This document shows, piece after piece, positions 33,668 to 43,400 of a stretch of DNA of 64,000 nucleotides; the first letter of the stretch is position 1, and every line of letters starts with the position of its first letter. This stretch comes from an uncultured Clostridia bacterium (GTDB lineage: Bacteria; Bacillota; Clostridia; Christensenellales; Aristaeellaceae). The position numbers and the translations under genes are program-made. Location: contig CAKTXZ010000002.1 in assembly GCA_934632155.1 (NCBI GenBank), positions 147,112-211,111 of the forward strand. The letters run 5' to 3'. The notes beneath the pieces were generated by a model. That model had not been told where the DNA came from. It did no database searches and worked only from the letters and a program-made list of their open reading frames with translations.

Positions 33668-34546
33668 ATGAAGAACCGATTCAAAAGGATAACCCTGTTT
33701 GACTGCCTGAACACGGCGCTGCTGCTGCTCATCGGCTTTGTCGGCCTCTGCCCGTTTGTGCATTTGCTGGCCGTCGCGTTTTCAAGCGGCGCGATGTCGT
33801 CGCAGTATCTGGTGACGCTCTGGCCGCTGGAATTCTCGACGGAGGCCTTTCGCGAGGTGCTTTCCGATACGCGGATGCTGACCGCCGCGGGCATATCGCT
33901 GGAGCGTGTGGCGCTGGGAACGAGCATTACCATGCTGCTGACGATTTTGACGGCCTATCCGGTTTCCGTACCACAGCGAGAATTTGGCGCGAGAAGGTTT
34001 TACGTTGTTTTCATGGTGATTACCATGATGTTCGGCGGCGGCCTGATTCCCGATTACATGCTCAAGTCCCGGTTGGGGATGATGAACAGCATCTGGGTGC
34101 TGGTTATTCCCGGCGCGATTCCCATCGCGAACGTTATTCTGATAATGAATTTCTTTCGCGGCATTCCCGGCGGCATTCGCGAGGCGGGGATGATCGACGG
34201 CGCGAGCGACTTTGGTATTCTTACGCGGCTCTACGTTCCGCTTTCGCTGCCCTGCTTCGCTACGCTGATTACCTTTTGCATTATCGGGCACTGGAACGCG
34301 TGGTTCGACGGCATGCTCTTTATGCGCAACGCCGATCTTTATCCGCTGCAAACGTTTTTGCAGGCGAAATTCGCCTCCATCAACAATATCAAAAACAACC
34401 AGCAGGTCGAGCAGATGCTGCTGGTGAGCAGCCGCAGCCTGATGTACGCCTACATCGCGCTTTCCTGCATTCCGATTATGCTGGTGTTCCCGGTGCTGTC
34501 CAAGCATATCAAGAGCGGGCTTGTGCTGGGCTCGGTCAAGGAATGA
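33668..34546 (+). CDS. ABC sugar permease, LplC/YtcP type
   Basis: A 292-residue inner-membrane subunit with six helices. MFGGGLIPDYMLKSRLGMMN and the EAA loop EAGMIDGASDFGILTRLYVP mark the family; SGLVLGSVKE is the usual C-terminus. It pairs with the LplB-type permease 15 bases upstream. Confidence 0.9.
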   Translation: MKNRFKRITLFDCLNTALLLLIGFVGLCPFVHLLAVAFSSGAMSSQYLVTLWPLEFSTEAFREVLSDTRMLTAAGISLERVALGTSITMLLTILTAYPVSVPQREFGARRFYVVFMVITMMFGGGLIPDYMLKSRLGMMNSIWVLVIPGAIPIANVILIMNFFRGIPGGIREAGMIDGASDFGILTRLYVPLSLPCFATLITFCIIGHWNAWFDGMLFMRNADLYPLQTFLQAKFASINNIKNNQQVEQMLLVSSRSLMYAYIALSCIPIMLVFPVLSKHIKSGLVLGSVKE

Positions 34547-34566
34547 AGCGGCCGGTCAACGCTGAA

Positions 34567-34590
34567 AACGGGCTAATCCTCGGGCCCGTT
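34567..34590 (+). terminator. Intra-operon hairpin after the permease genes
   Basis: AACGGGC (34567-34573) pairs with GCCCGTT (34584-34590), with no T-run. It may lower read-through or protect the transporter mRNA end. Confidence 0.35.
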
Positions 34591-34615
34591 CAAATGAAAC
34601 AAGGAGTGATACGCA

Positions 34616-35254
34616 ATGAAAAAGTTCTTTGTCCTTTTCGTGGCTGTTCTGATGGCGCTGGCTTCCTTCTCCGCGCTGGCGGAGGATGCGGCGGTTGAGC
34701 CGCTCTACGCTTACGACGCTGAAACCGCCGCCGAGCAGTGGAAGTCCTTCACCGGCACGTGGAGCTATACGCAGGACGGTATTTCCTGCGAAAACGACGG
34801 CAACGACGTATGGTACTTTTCCTTTGTCGGCGCGGATGCGGGCTGGACGGATTATGTGGTTGAGGCGGACCTGAAGTGGTGCATGGAGGGCGGCATTCTC
34901 TTCCGCGTGACCGATCCTGCGCCCGGCATCGATACCTTTGGCGGCTATTTTGTGGGCTATGACTCCGCTTGGGCGTTCTTTGGCATGGATAACAACGACG
35001 CATGGATGACCGTGACCGAAGCCGGCCCCGACGCGCCCTCCGCGGCCGCCACGCCCTACGCTGACGAAATGCATTGGAAGCTCGTTGTGAAGGGCAATAC
35101 CGCTACCCTGTACATCGACGACATGGAAACGCCCTATATGTCCATGACGGACGATACCTATACCGCGGGCGGCGTGGGCATTCGGGTGAAGGCGATTGCG
35201 GGCGACGATCCCTGCTATTTCAAGAACCTGACCGTTTACCCCATCGCCGAATAA
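34616..35254 (+). CDS. Secreted single-domain lectin-like protein
   Basis: A 212-residue exported protein: a signal peptide (ending near SALAED) and one beta-rich domain of about 185 residues. The pattern (TGTWSYTQDGISCEND, YVVEADLKWCMEGGILFRV, WKLVVKGNTATLYIDD, GGVGIRVKA) resembles concanavalin-like folds of the DUF1080/CBM66/LamG type. No catalytic motif is visible. Its place between transporter genes and secreted glycosidases suggests a glycan-binding role at the cell surface. AAGGAG precedes the start. Confidence 0.65.
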   Translation: MKKFFVLFVAVLMALASFSALAEDAAVEPLYAYDAETAAEQWKSFTGTWSYTQDGISCENDGNDVWYFSFVGADAGWTDYVVEADLKWCMEGGILFRVTDPAPGIDTFGGYFVGYDSAWAFFGMDNNDAWMTVTEAGPDAPSAAATPYADEMHWKLVVKGNTATLYIDDMETPYMSMTDDTYTAGGVGIRVKAIAGDDPCYFKNLTVYPIAE

Positions 35255-35398
35255 ACGTTAACGGCAATCGCGTTGCTTTTCAGGGCTCGCCTGCGCGGCG
35301 GATGATTGCGAGGATGCATCCCGCGCAGGCCGGTCTTTTGCTTGGCAAGCGACGCGCCGGCGGTGAGCGAATAAAGCGGATGGATGAAAGGAAGAACG

Positions 35399-37006
35399 AT
35401 GCGCAGAAAACTTGCTGGCCTGCTGCTGCTGGCGCTGCTGACGGGCAGCGTGCTCGCGAAGGCGGAAACCACGATCGACCTGAGCTATGACCGCTATGCC
35501 GTCAGCGAAAAAACGGCGAAGGTCATTGTGCACGATGCGACGATCAACACCGTGCGCGCCGGTATTTTCGGCGCGAATACCAGCTATCGCGGCGGCGGGT
35601 ACGGATTGTATGATGAAGAAAACCGCAGCTTTAACGAAGCGCTTGTTCAGCGGCTGCGTGAATCCGGGGTGACGGTGCTGCGCCTGCCGGGCGGAATCGA
35701 GGGCGACTATTTCCATTGGTATGAGACGGTGGGCGACGCGGAAACGCGCATTCCGCAGATCGATTGCTTTTCGAAGGATTACCCGACCTTTACGCGCAAG
35801 AACGGCGAGCCGTATCAGGTGCTGTTTGGGCCGGATGAGTGGATTGCGCTGTGCGGCATGACGAATACCGCGCTGGCCGTGCAGCTCAACGCCGGCAACG
35901 GCACGCCGCAGGAGGCGGTGGATTATATCCGCTACCTGCTGGACAGCGGCGTGGCGATCGACGATATCACGGTCGGTAATGAAGGCTGCATGGCGGAGGA
36001 ACGCGTCGAGGGCGTTTCGGTTACGAAAACACCGGAGGAGTACATCGATTTCTATAACGCCGTATGGGATTTGATGGGCGAGGATATGCGCCGGGAGCTG
36101 AAGGAGCGCGGTGTGGCGTTTGGCTGCATTGGCATTCCGGCGTCGCATCCGCTGTGCAAATATCCCCAGTGGGATGAGAAGGTGCTCGCCGCGCTGAACG
36201 GGCGGACGGATTTCATCGACGTTCACGTCGCCTATTCGCCCTATTATGTGGCGGGCAATAACAACGAGCAGATCATCAAGTGCCTGTTGGCCAGCGCCGA
36301 GCTGGTGCGCCGGCATTTGGATTTGGAGCTCCGAACCATCAAAAGGTGCGCGCCGGACGTGAAAATCGCCATTTCCGAGCACGGGCCGCTGGGCGCGAGC
36401 CCGTATTCCTCCGGCATGCCGGGCGGCATGTATCTGGCGGCGTTTTTCAACATGGCGCTGGCCGAGGAAAGGGTCGTCAGCGCCGATTACCTGCCGCTGA
36501 CCAATCATCCGGCGGCGAACAACCTGCTGGGCTATTCGGATGAGCTCAATGAAACCGTCGTGTGGGATAACGTGGTGTCAATGGTGTTCCGCATGTATGC
36601 CGAGCAGATCGGGCGCGAGGTGCTGGCCACGGACGTAAGCGGGGCGAAGACCTTTTCGTCGCCTGCCGTCGGGCTGATGGCGGCGGTGCGGAATGTTTCC
36701 GAGGGCGAGGCTGCGGTGTATTTTGACCGCGAAACGGGCTGCGGCACGATGTTCATTTTGAACAGAGCCTATAAGGAAAACACCGTTTTCGATATTGCGC
36801 TGCCCTTTGAGCATGCGCGGCTTACGGCGGTGACGGAGCTTTTCACGCCCAACAACACGATGGGCAACACCCGAAACCGGCCGACGCTCGTGCGGCCAGT
36901 GGTATACGAGGGGATGGGCGGCGACGTGCAGGACGGGCGGCTGACGATCACAACCAAGCCCGTTTCGCTTGTTCGGCTGGATTTTATCGTACCGGCGGCG
37001 CCATAA
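35399..37006 (+). CDS. Secreted GH51-like alpha-L-arabinofuranosidase
   Basis: A 535-residue exported clan-A glycosidase. After the signal peptide (LLLLALLTGSVLAKA) the barrel shows VLRLPGGIEGDYFHW, the acid/base Glu195 in TVGNEG and the nucleophile Glu327 in ISEHGP, followed by a beta-sandwich domain near the C-terminus. The motifs fit GH51 arabinofuranosidases, but the sequence is divergent, so related clan-A families are possible. The start at 35399 is used because the RBS-like GAAAGGAAG lies just upstream. It would trim arabinose side chains outside the cell. Confidence 0.7.
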   Translation: MRRKLAGLLLLALLTGSVLAKAETTIDLSYDRYAVSEKTAKVIVHDATINTVRAGIFGANTSYRGGGYGLYDEENRSFNEALVQRLRESGVTVLRLPGGIEGDYFHWYETVGDAETRIPQIDCFSKDYPTFTRKNGEPYQVLFGPDEWIALCGMTNTALAVQLNAGNGTPQEAVDYIRYLLDSGVAIDDITVGNEGCMAEERVEGVSVTKTPEEYIDFYNAVWDLMGEDMRRELKERGVAFGCIGIPASHPLCKYPQWDEKVLAALNGRTDFIDVHVAYSPYYVAGNNNEQIIKCLLASAELVRRHLDLELRTIKRCAPDVKIAISEHGPLGASPYSSGMPGGMYLAAFFNMALAEERVVSADYLPLTNHPAANNLLGYSDELNETVVWDNVVSMVFRMYAEQIGREVLATDVSGAKTFSSPAVGLMAAVRNVSEGEAAVYFDRETGCGTMFILNRAYKENTVFDIALPFEHARLTAVTELFTPNNTMGNTRNRPTLVRPVVYEGMGGDVQDGRLTITTKPVSLVRLDFIVPAAP

Positions 37007-37045
37007 ACCGTTTTTGCCGTCAGGCATCAGGAAAGGAAAGTAGGC

Positions 37046-38536
37046 ATGCAAACCTATGTGAACCCGATCTGCGGCGGGCAGGACCCCTTCGTGACGAGGG
37101 GGCCGGACGGAAGGTATTACAGCGTGTTTGCCGGCGGTAATTGCGGCGCGAGCCTGTATGTGGCGGAATCGCCGCGGCTGAGCGAGCCGGGCGTTGCGCA
37201 TCGCGTCTGGACGGCGGTCGACGGCGCGTGGAATTCGGCGGCGGTCTGGGCGCCGGAAATGCACTATCTGCGCGGTAAGTACTACATCTATTACACCTCG
37301 GCCGTTATGGATTGCGGCCTTCCGGGCTGGGCCACACGGCGGCTGGGCGTGCTGGAGGCGGAGCATCCGCTGGGGCCGTATGCCGATTGCGGCAGGCTGG
37401 AGCTGGGCGACGAAATGTCCATTGACGGCACGGTGCTGGAAATGCAGGACGGCAGGCTTTTCTTCGTCTACATGCGCAATCGCCGCTTTGGCGACGCGCT
37501 CAATACCCTGTGCATCGCGCCGATGGCGTCGCCTACGCAAATTGCCGGCGCGCCGACGCTGCTTTCCAGCCCCCAGCACCCGTGGGAGGAATACGTCAAC
37601 GAGGGGCCGGAGGCGCTTTGCCACGACGGGAAGGTCATGATCGTTTATTCGGCGCACGGGGCGCACACGCCCAGCTATTGTCTGGCGCTGCTGGTGTGCG
37701 AGAACCCCGCCGATATCCTGAACGCGGCGGCATGGAAAAAATACGACGCGCCGGTCTTTGCGCAGGGGAACGGCGTGCTGGGACCGGGGCATGCGAGCAT
37801 GACGGTATCGCCGGATGGAAAAACGCCGTATCTGGTGTATCATTGCAAGGCGAATGCGATCAGCGGTTTTGGCGTGCCGGGCAGCATGAGCCGCCAAATC
37901 TGCGTGCAGCCCTTCGGCTGGCATGCGGACGGCACGCCGGACTTTGGCGGGCCGCTGCCGCTGGGCGAGCCGCTGCCGCTGCCGCCGGGCGAAGCGGAGG
38001 ATCGGCCGGGCGGGCGAATCGACCAGGCGATTTGCACGGAAAACACGCTGTTTATTTCCCACGGCGCGCGCGAATATGTGCAGATCGTGGAGGATACGCT
38101 CTATCTGGACGGCTGCAGCCGGCCGGAATGCGGATGCAAGGCGGTAATCCGCGGCCTGCGCTGGGCGGACGCGGAGATGTCGGTCGAGATGCGCATGCCG
38201 GGCGGCGAATGCGCCGGGCTGATGCTTCGGGCGGGCAACGTCGGGGCGCGTAAATACCTGATGCAGGGGTATGTGGCCGCGCTGTCGCCTAGGTTTGGGC
38301 TGGAAATACTGCGTGTGGACGGCCAAGCGCCGGTTCGGCTGGCCATCGCTCCGCTTAACAGGCGGCAAGGGGATTGGCTGACGCTGCGCGTGCGCATGCA
38401 GGGCGATTGCATCACGGCGTATGCGGGGGACGCGACGGTGCAGATTCGCGACGGCACGTATGCCGCCGGGCGCATCGGCCTTGTCGCCGACGGGGATCTG
38501 GCGTGGTTCAGGCATATGCGCATCGCGCCGCGATAG
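37046..38536 (+). CDS. GH43-family glycosidase with C-terminal lectin-like domain
   Basis: A 496-residue enzyme without signal peptide, so cytoplasmic. The five-bladed propeller (about 1-310) carries the three expected acids: Asp13 (GGQDPFV), Asp127 (SIDGTVLE) and Glu186 (NEGPEAL), plus APEMHY. A second beta-sandwich domain (about 330-496; GLMLRAGNVGARKYL, WLTLRVRMQGDCITAYA) resembles CBM66/LamG modules. Likely an exo-acting arabinofuranosidase or xylosidase on imported oligosaccharides. Last gene of the first operon. Confidence 0.85.
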   Translation: MQTYVNPICGGQDPFVTRGPDGRYYSVFAGGNCGASLYVAESPRLSEPGVAHRVWTAVDGAWNSAAVWAPEMHYLRGKYYIYYTSAVMDCGLPGWATRRLGVLEAEHPLGPYADCGRLELGDEMSIDGTVLEMQDGRLFFVYMRNRRFGDALNTLCIAPMASPTQIAGAPTLLSSPQHPWEEYVNEGPEALCHDGKVMIVYSAHGAHTPSYCLALLVCENPADILNAAAWKKYDAPVFAQGNGVLGPGHASMTVSPDGKTPYLVYHCKANAISGFGVPGSMSRQICVQPFGWHADGTPDFGGPLPLGEPLPLPPGEAEDRPGGRIDQAICTENTLFISHGAREYVQIVEDTLYLDGCSRPECGCKAVIRGLRWADAEMSVEMRMPGGECAGLMLRAGNVGARKYLMQGYVAALSPRFGLEILRVDGQAPVRLAIAPLNRRQGDWLTLRVRMQGDCITAYAGDATVQIRDGTYAAGRIGLVADGDLAWFRHMRIAPR

Positions 38537-38556
38537 GGCGCATAACGCGCCTGGAG

Positions 38557-38595
38557 AGGGGGATTCACAGGCTGAATCTCCCCTTTCTGTTTTTG
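38557..38595 (+). terminator. Terminator after the GH43 gene
   Basis: GGGGATTC (38559-38566) pairs with GAATC and CCCC (38574-38583) around a one-base bulge, then TTTCTGTTTTT. Confidence 0.6.
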
Positions 38596-38684
38596 GGGGC
38601 GCTGCTTACGGAAAAATGAAGCGCCGCTGCGCTTGCCCGTCGGAAAGGTCTCCGCTCTCGCCTGCGCCCATCGGCGCGGCATGC

Positions 38685-39809
38685 TTAGCCCTTTGCGGCG
38701 ATTTTTTCCACGGCGGCGAGAAATGCGTCCATTTCACGCTCGGTGTTGTAAGGCCCCACGCTTGCGCGCACGGCGCCGTCCGTGCCTAAGTAGGCGTGCA
38801 TGGCGGGCGCGCAGTGCAGGCCGCCGCGAACGGCGATTTTTTCGCCGCTCAGCAGATCGGCGACATAGCCGTTGTCCATCCCGGCGATGTTAAAGCTGAC
38901 CACGCCGACGCTGGGCGCGTCCGGCGCGCCGTAGACCGTCACCCGCGGGATGGCGCGAAGGCCGCCGCGCAGCCGCAGCGCGAGCGCCTGCTCGTATTCC
39001 GCGATGGCGGCGCGATGCCGCAGCACAAATTTCACGCCCTGACACAGCCCGGCAATACCGGGCAGGTTGGCCGTGCCGCTTTCCAGCCGATCAGGCAGCA
39101 TGGCGGGCTGGCGCATGCTTTCGGAGGCCGAGCCCGTTCCCCCTTCGCGCAGCGGGCGCGGCAGCATGCCCGCGCCGACGTACAGCACCCCTGTGCCCAT
39201 CGGGCCCAGCAGGCCCTTATGCCCCGGCATGGCGATCATGTCCGCCCCGGCTGCGCCGATGTCCTCTACGCCCGCCGTTTGCGCCGCGTCCAGCAGCAGC
39301 GGCACGCCGCTTTCATGGCATGCGCGGGCGATGGCGGCGGCGGGCTGTAAAACGCCGGTTACGTTGCTGGCGTGGCAGAGCACGCACAGCGCCGTCTTAG
39401 GGCCGATGGCGGCGCGAACCGTGTCCGGCGCGAGCAGGCCGCGCTCGTCCGGCGGCAGGATGACGACCTTGATCCTGCCCGCGTCGTGATAGCCCATCAG
39501 CGGGCGCATGACGGCGTTGTGCTCGCCGTGCGACACGAGCACCTCGTCGCCCGCATGCAGCACGCCGCGCAGCGCGATGTTCAGGCTGTCGGTACAGTTA
39601 AGGGTGAAAATCACGCGCTCGGGCGCGCTTGAATGCAGGTATTGCGCGATCAATTCCCGGCCATGCTCTAAAATTCGTCCGCCGGCCAGCGCGCCGGCGT
39701 GCCCGGCCCGCCCCGGATTGCCGCCGATCTTCTCCATCACGCCCGCTACGGCGCGGCTCACCTCAGGCGGCTTGGGAAAGGTGGTGGCCGCGTTGTCCAG
39801 ATAGATCAT
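38685..39809 (-). CDS. Cysteine desulfurase-like PLP enzyme (class V)
   Basis: A 374-residue class-V aminotransferase-fold enzyme. The N-terminus MIYLDNAATTFPKPPEV, the PLP lysine in MIAMPGHKGLLGP and the Cys loop RGGLHCAPAMHAYLGT match the SufS/CsdB-like branch. It would release sulfur from cysteine or selenium from selenocysteine. The ATG at 39809 has AGGAGG 7 bases upstream; the frame open to 40265 is not coding. It is divergent from a DUF3343 gene 71 bases away, a pairing known from Se/S trafficking loci, and is out of place inside a glycan locus. Confidence 0.85.
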   Translation of the reverse strand: MIYLDNAATTFPKPPEVSRAVAGVMEKIGGNPGRAGHAGALAGGRILEHGRELIAQYLHSSAPERVIFTLNCTDSLNIALRGVLHAGDEVLVSHGEHNAVMRPLMGYHDAGRIKVVILPPDERGLLAPDTVRAAIGPKTALCVLCHASNVTGVLQPAAAIARACHESGVPLLLDAAQTAGVEDIGAAGADMIAMPGHKGLLGPMGTGVLYVGAGMLPRPLREGGTGSASESMRQPAMLPDRLESGTANLPGIAGLCQGVKFVLRHRAAIAEYEQALALRLRGGLRAIPRVTVYGAPDAPSVGVVSFNIAGMDNGYVADLLSGEKIAVRGGLHCAPAMHAYLGTDGAVRASVGPYNTEREMDAFLAAVEKIAAKG

Positions 39810-39880
39810 GATCCTGCCTCCTTGCACGGCGCGAAGGCCGCCGCCATAGAATATATGAGAAAGGAAGGAGGAGCATGACC

Positions 39881-40147
39881 ATGCAGGAACAATTCGGCAT
39901 CGGCGCGTTCCGTTCCCGGCAGCAGGTAATGCGCTTTGACAGCGCGCTGCGCCGTGCGGGCGTCGCCACGCAGGTGATTTCCACGCCGCATGAGGTATCC
40001 GTCGGCTGCGGGCTTTCGGTTCAGTTTGATCTTTCGGATACGCAGACAGTGCTGGAGACGTACCGCCGCGCGCGCCCGGGCAACCTGATCGGCTTTTATC
40101 GGGTGACGCCTGTGCCCGGCGGCAGGCCGAGCATTGCAAGGCTGTAA
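39881..40147 (+). CDS. DUF3343 putative Se/S carrier-like protein
   Basis: An 88-residue protein of the DUF3343 type: GAFRSRQQVMRFDSALRRAG, then VISTPHEVSVGCGLSVQF with a conserved Cys, and GFYRVTP near the end. Family members are thought to carry sulfur or selenium. GGAGG (39867-39871) lies 9 bases before the ATG at 39881; the ATG at 39875 is too close. Divergent from the desulfurase-like gene. Confidence 0.75.
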   Translation: MQEQFGIGAFRSRQQVMRFDSALRRAGVATQVISTPHEVSVGCGLSVQFDLSDTQTVLETYRRARPGNLIGFYRVTPVPGGRPSIARL

Positions 40148-40349
40148 AAGAAGGGGGAAACCGACGGACGGCTGGCGCGATAAAATGCGTTTTCCGGAAG
40201 CGCCGGATATGAAAATAAGCATCGTCCGCTTTGCTTCGGGCGTTTCGATCCGCAATCGGCCGCATTGCGGGTCGGAGCGCCCTTTGTCGTGCTGACGGCG
40301 CAGGAACGCATTGCCTTAGAAAAGTGACATGAATCCAACGGATTTAATA

Positions 40350-40378
40350 TATACACGTTTGTGTGCGTTTCTTATAAT
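40350..40378 (+). promoter_or_regulatory. Promoter of the GH2-GH38 gene group
   Basis: TATACA (40350-40355), 17 bp, TATAAT (40373-40378), within an AT-rich stretch. The preceding 40148-40340 shows no gene. Confidence 0.6.
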
Positions 40379-40415
40379 GATATGGACAAATACAACATGC
40401 CGGAGGAACGGAAGC

Positions 40416-43400
40416 ATGAGAAAGGGCATCAAAATGGGGCTGGCGCTGTGCGTGCTGCTTTTGCTGGCGGCAACGGCCGGCACGGCGGAGGAGCTGCGGG
40501 AAGCAGTCGACCTGAACGGCGCATGGGATTTTTACGCTGACTCCATTCTGTTTTCCAAGCTGGTGCAGGCGGATCAGGGAGCGCTGAGCGCGCGGCTGCC
40601 CCTCGAGGCGCAGACCCATGGCGTGACGCTGCCGCTTAAGGTGGATTGCGCGAAAAACGGCTACCTGACCAAGGCGCTGGTACGCATTCGCGCATACGCG
40701 AGCTGCGATGCGTCGGCGGGCGCGCTGCTGGGCGTGCGGGCAAACGGCGGCGAATGGGTGTATACGGATATTTCGGGTTATTTGAACGGTCAGACGCATT
40801 GGATACCGGCCGCCGTCAATACGGCGGATCTGGTGCGGGGCGATAACGTTTTGGAGGTTTGCACGACGCTGCGCGGCAAGGTATACCTGATGGCGGAAAA
40901 GACGGAAGCCGTCACGCGGCCGGGCATTCGCCTGCATTTTTGCGCGCCGCAGGCGGAATGGTCGACGGCGCAGGTGCCCGCCGCGTTTGAAACACAGATG
41001 AGCAACGGCGCGCGGCGGCTTTATCCGGAGGAATTCGACGGCGTGGGCTATTATCGCCGGCAGCTGACGATTCCCCAAACGGCGGAGGGAGAAAACTGGT
41101 TCCTGCAAATCGGCGCGGCGGATTATCGCACGGAGGTGTTCCTCAACGGCCGGCTGCTGGGCAGCCACGAGGGCGGTTACACGCCCTTTGCGGTCAACCT
41201 GACGGCGTATCCTGAGATTGTGCGCTACGGCGCGGAGAACGAATTGATTTTGCGGGTGACCGACCAGACCTTCGGCAAGAGCGACGAGAGCGACAGCATC
41301 AACATTAAGGAAACGCCGGCGGGCTTCCTGCAGGATACGCGCGGCCTGAATTTCGGCGGCATATGGGGCGACGTTTCGCTGGAAAGGCGTCCGGCAGTCT
41401 ATATTGAGGATGTTTTCTTCCGCCCGGATGTGGCGAAGCGTCAGGTGACGGCGGTGGTGACAATTCGCAACACGACGGGAACGCCGCGCGCGGCGAATCT
41501 GTTCTTGAGCATCCATACGGGCGAGGAGGCCACGCTGACGGGCGTGACGGTGGACGCTTACGGCAGCGTGCAGGCGCAGGTGCCCGTTGAGCTGAAAAGC
41601 ATGCGCCTTTGGTCGGCGGAGGATCCGTCGCTCTATACGGGGCGCGTGATCCTGACGGCGGAGGATCAGATTCCCGATACCTTCGAGGATACCTTCGGCA
41701 TGCGCTCCGTTGACGTCGAGGATGGGAAAATTCGCCTGAACGGGCGGAACATTTTCATGACCGGCGCGCTGCATTGGGGCATGTATTGGGACATTTATAC
41801 GCCTGCGTGTCCGGTTGAACGCGTGGAGGAGGAGATTCGCCAGCTCAAGGAGGCGGGCTTCAACACGGTCAAATTCTGCTGCGTGCTGCCGCCGGACGAG
41901 GTGCTGGACGTATACGACCGGATGGGCATGTACGTCTACATTGAATATCCTATCTGGGAGCCCAAGGAAACTGAGGCGTTCTTCGAGCGCTGCTATCTGC
42001 AGATGATGGAGATGGTGCGCAAGGACAGGAATCATCCCTGCGTGATCGCGTCGGATTTCAGCTGTGAACTGTGGAGCTATTCCTTCGAAATGGAGGAGCT
42101 GCTCAAGTGGTGCGTGTCGCAGGCAAAGATCGAAGCGCCCAATCGCATCTACAGCGACGCGAGCAGCAACGGTCAGCATAAGTTCGGCGATTTCGCCACA
42201 TCGCATCCCTACTATCAGCAGAACGGCTTTGCTAAGCAGGCGGCCTTCTGGACGGCCGCGCGCAACGCGTCGCCGGACGCCCCGGTGAAGTATTCCTTCT
42301 ACGGCCTGAGCCGTATCAAATCCTCCGCGCAGGAAAAGCAGCCGGTTATCTTTGGCGAATTTGCCGACACCAAGGTGATGCGCAGCATCAAGGAGCTGCG
42401 TCAGAGCGTGGCGCGGGACGTGACATGGTATTACGATCGGTTCGGCCTGACGGATTCGGCGGGAATTCTGCGCCGAAGCGGCCTGAGCGAGGAGCGGACG
42501 GCGGAATTGCTGGCGGCGTCCGTAAAGAGCGCGCAGGAATTCAAGCGCGCCTACATCGAGGCGTCCAAGCGAAACAGCGCGATGGCGGGGCTGTTCATCA
42601 CCCATATCACCGATTTGCAGGGCGGCACGGCCTTCGGCCTGCTGGACGACACAGGCAAGCTGCGCTACGATGCGGCGTACCTGCGCGAGGCGGCGGCGGA
42701 AGATGCGCTGCTGTTGGATACGCAGACTTATAACTTCTGGGAGGGCGAGGAATACGCCTTCGGCGCGGAGATATCGCATTACGGCGCGGCGGAAATTGAA
42801 AACGCGGCGTTGACCTTCACCCTTTGCGACAGCGCGGGCGGCGTTGCGCGCCGGGGGACGCTGCTGAGCAATTACGCCCTGAAGCAGCGGGATTATGCGA
42901 AGCTTTGCCGCTTCCAAATGACCCTTCCTGAGCGTGGGACGACGGAGCGCTACACGCTGACGCTGACCCTGACGCAGGCGGGCGAAACGCTGGCGCAGAG
43001 CAGCTGGAGCCTGTGGACCTATCCGCGCAACACCGCCAAGCCGGCGGACGGAGTGTATGTCTATGATCCGGACGATTTGTTCGGCCTGACGGAGCGCTAC
43101 GGCTGGATGTACGCCTATAGTGGCCAGATGGCCAAGAATATGCGCCTGCTCATTACCACCCAGCTGGACGATCAAATGCTTTCATGGGTGAAAAATGGCG
43201 GCAGGCTGATCTATCTGGGCGCATTCGGCGGGCCGATGTCGGCGGCGGTTAACTGGAATTGGGATCGCAGCGCCATGACCTACCTTCCCGATGAAGAAAA
43301 CGGCGTGGTGGCCGATCTGATGGCCGGCGGCTACGGCGGATTGCAGTTCAACGACCTGCTGACCAACGCGCAGCTGACGCTGCCCTCCGACCTGACCGTT

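Noticed and set aside
40344..43175. 943-codon frame opposite the GH2 gene
   Set aside because: Low-complexity Arg/Gln/His-rich translation typical of antisense shadows; GH2 motifs are clear on the plus strand.
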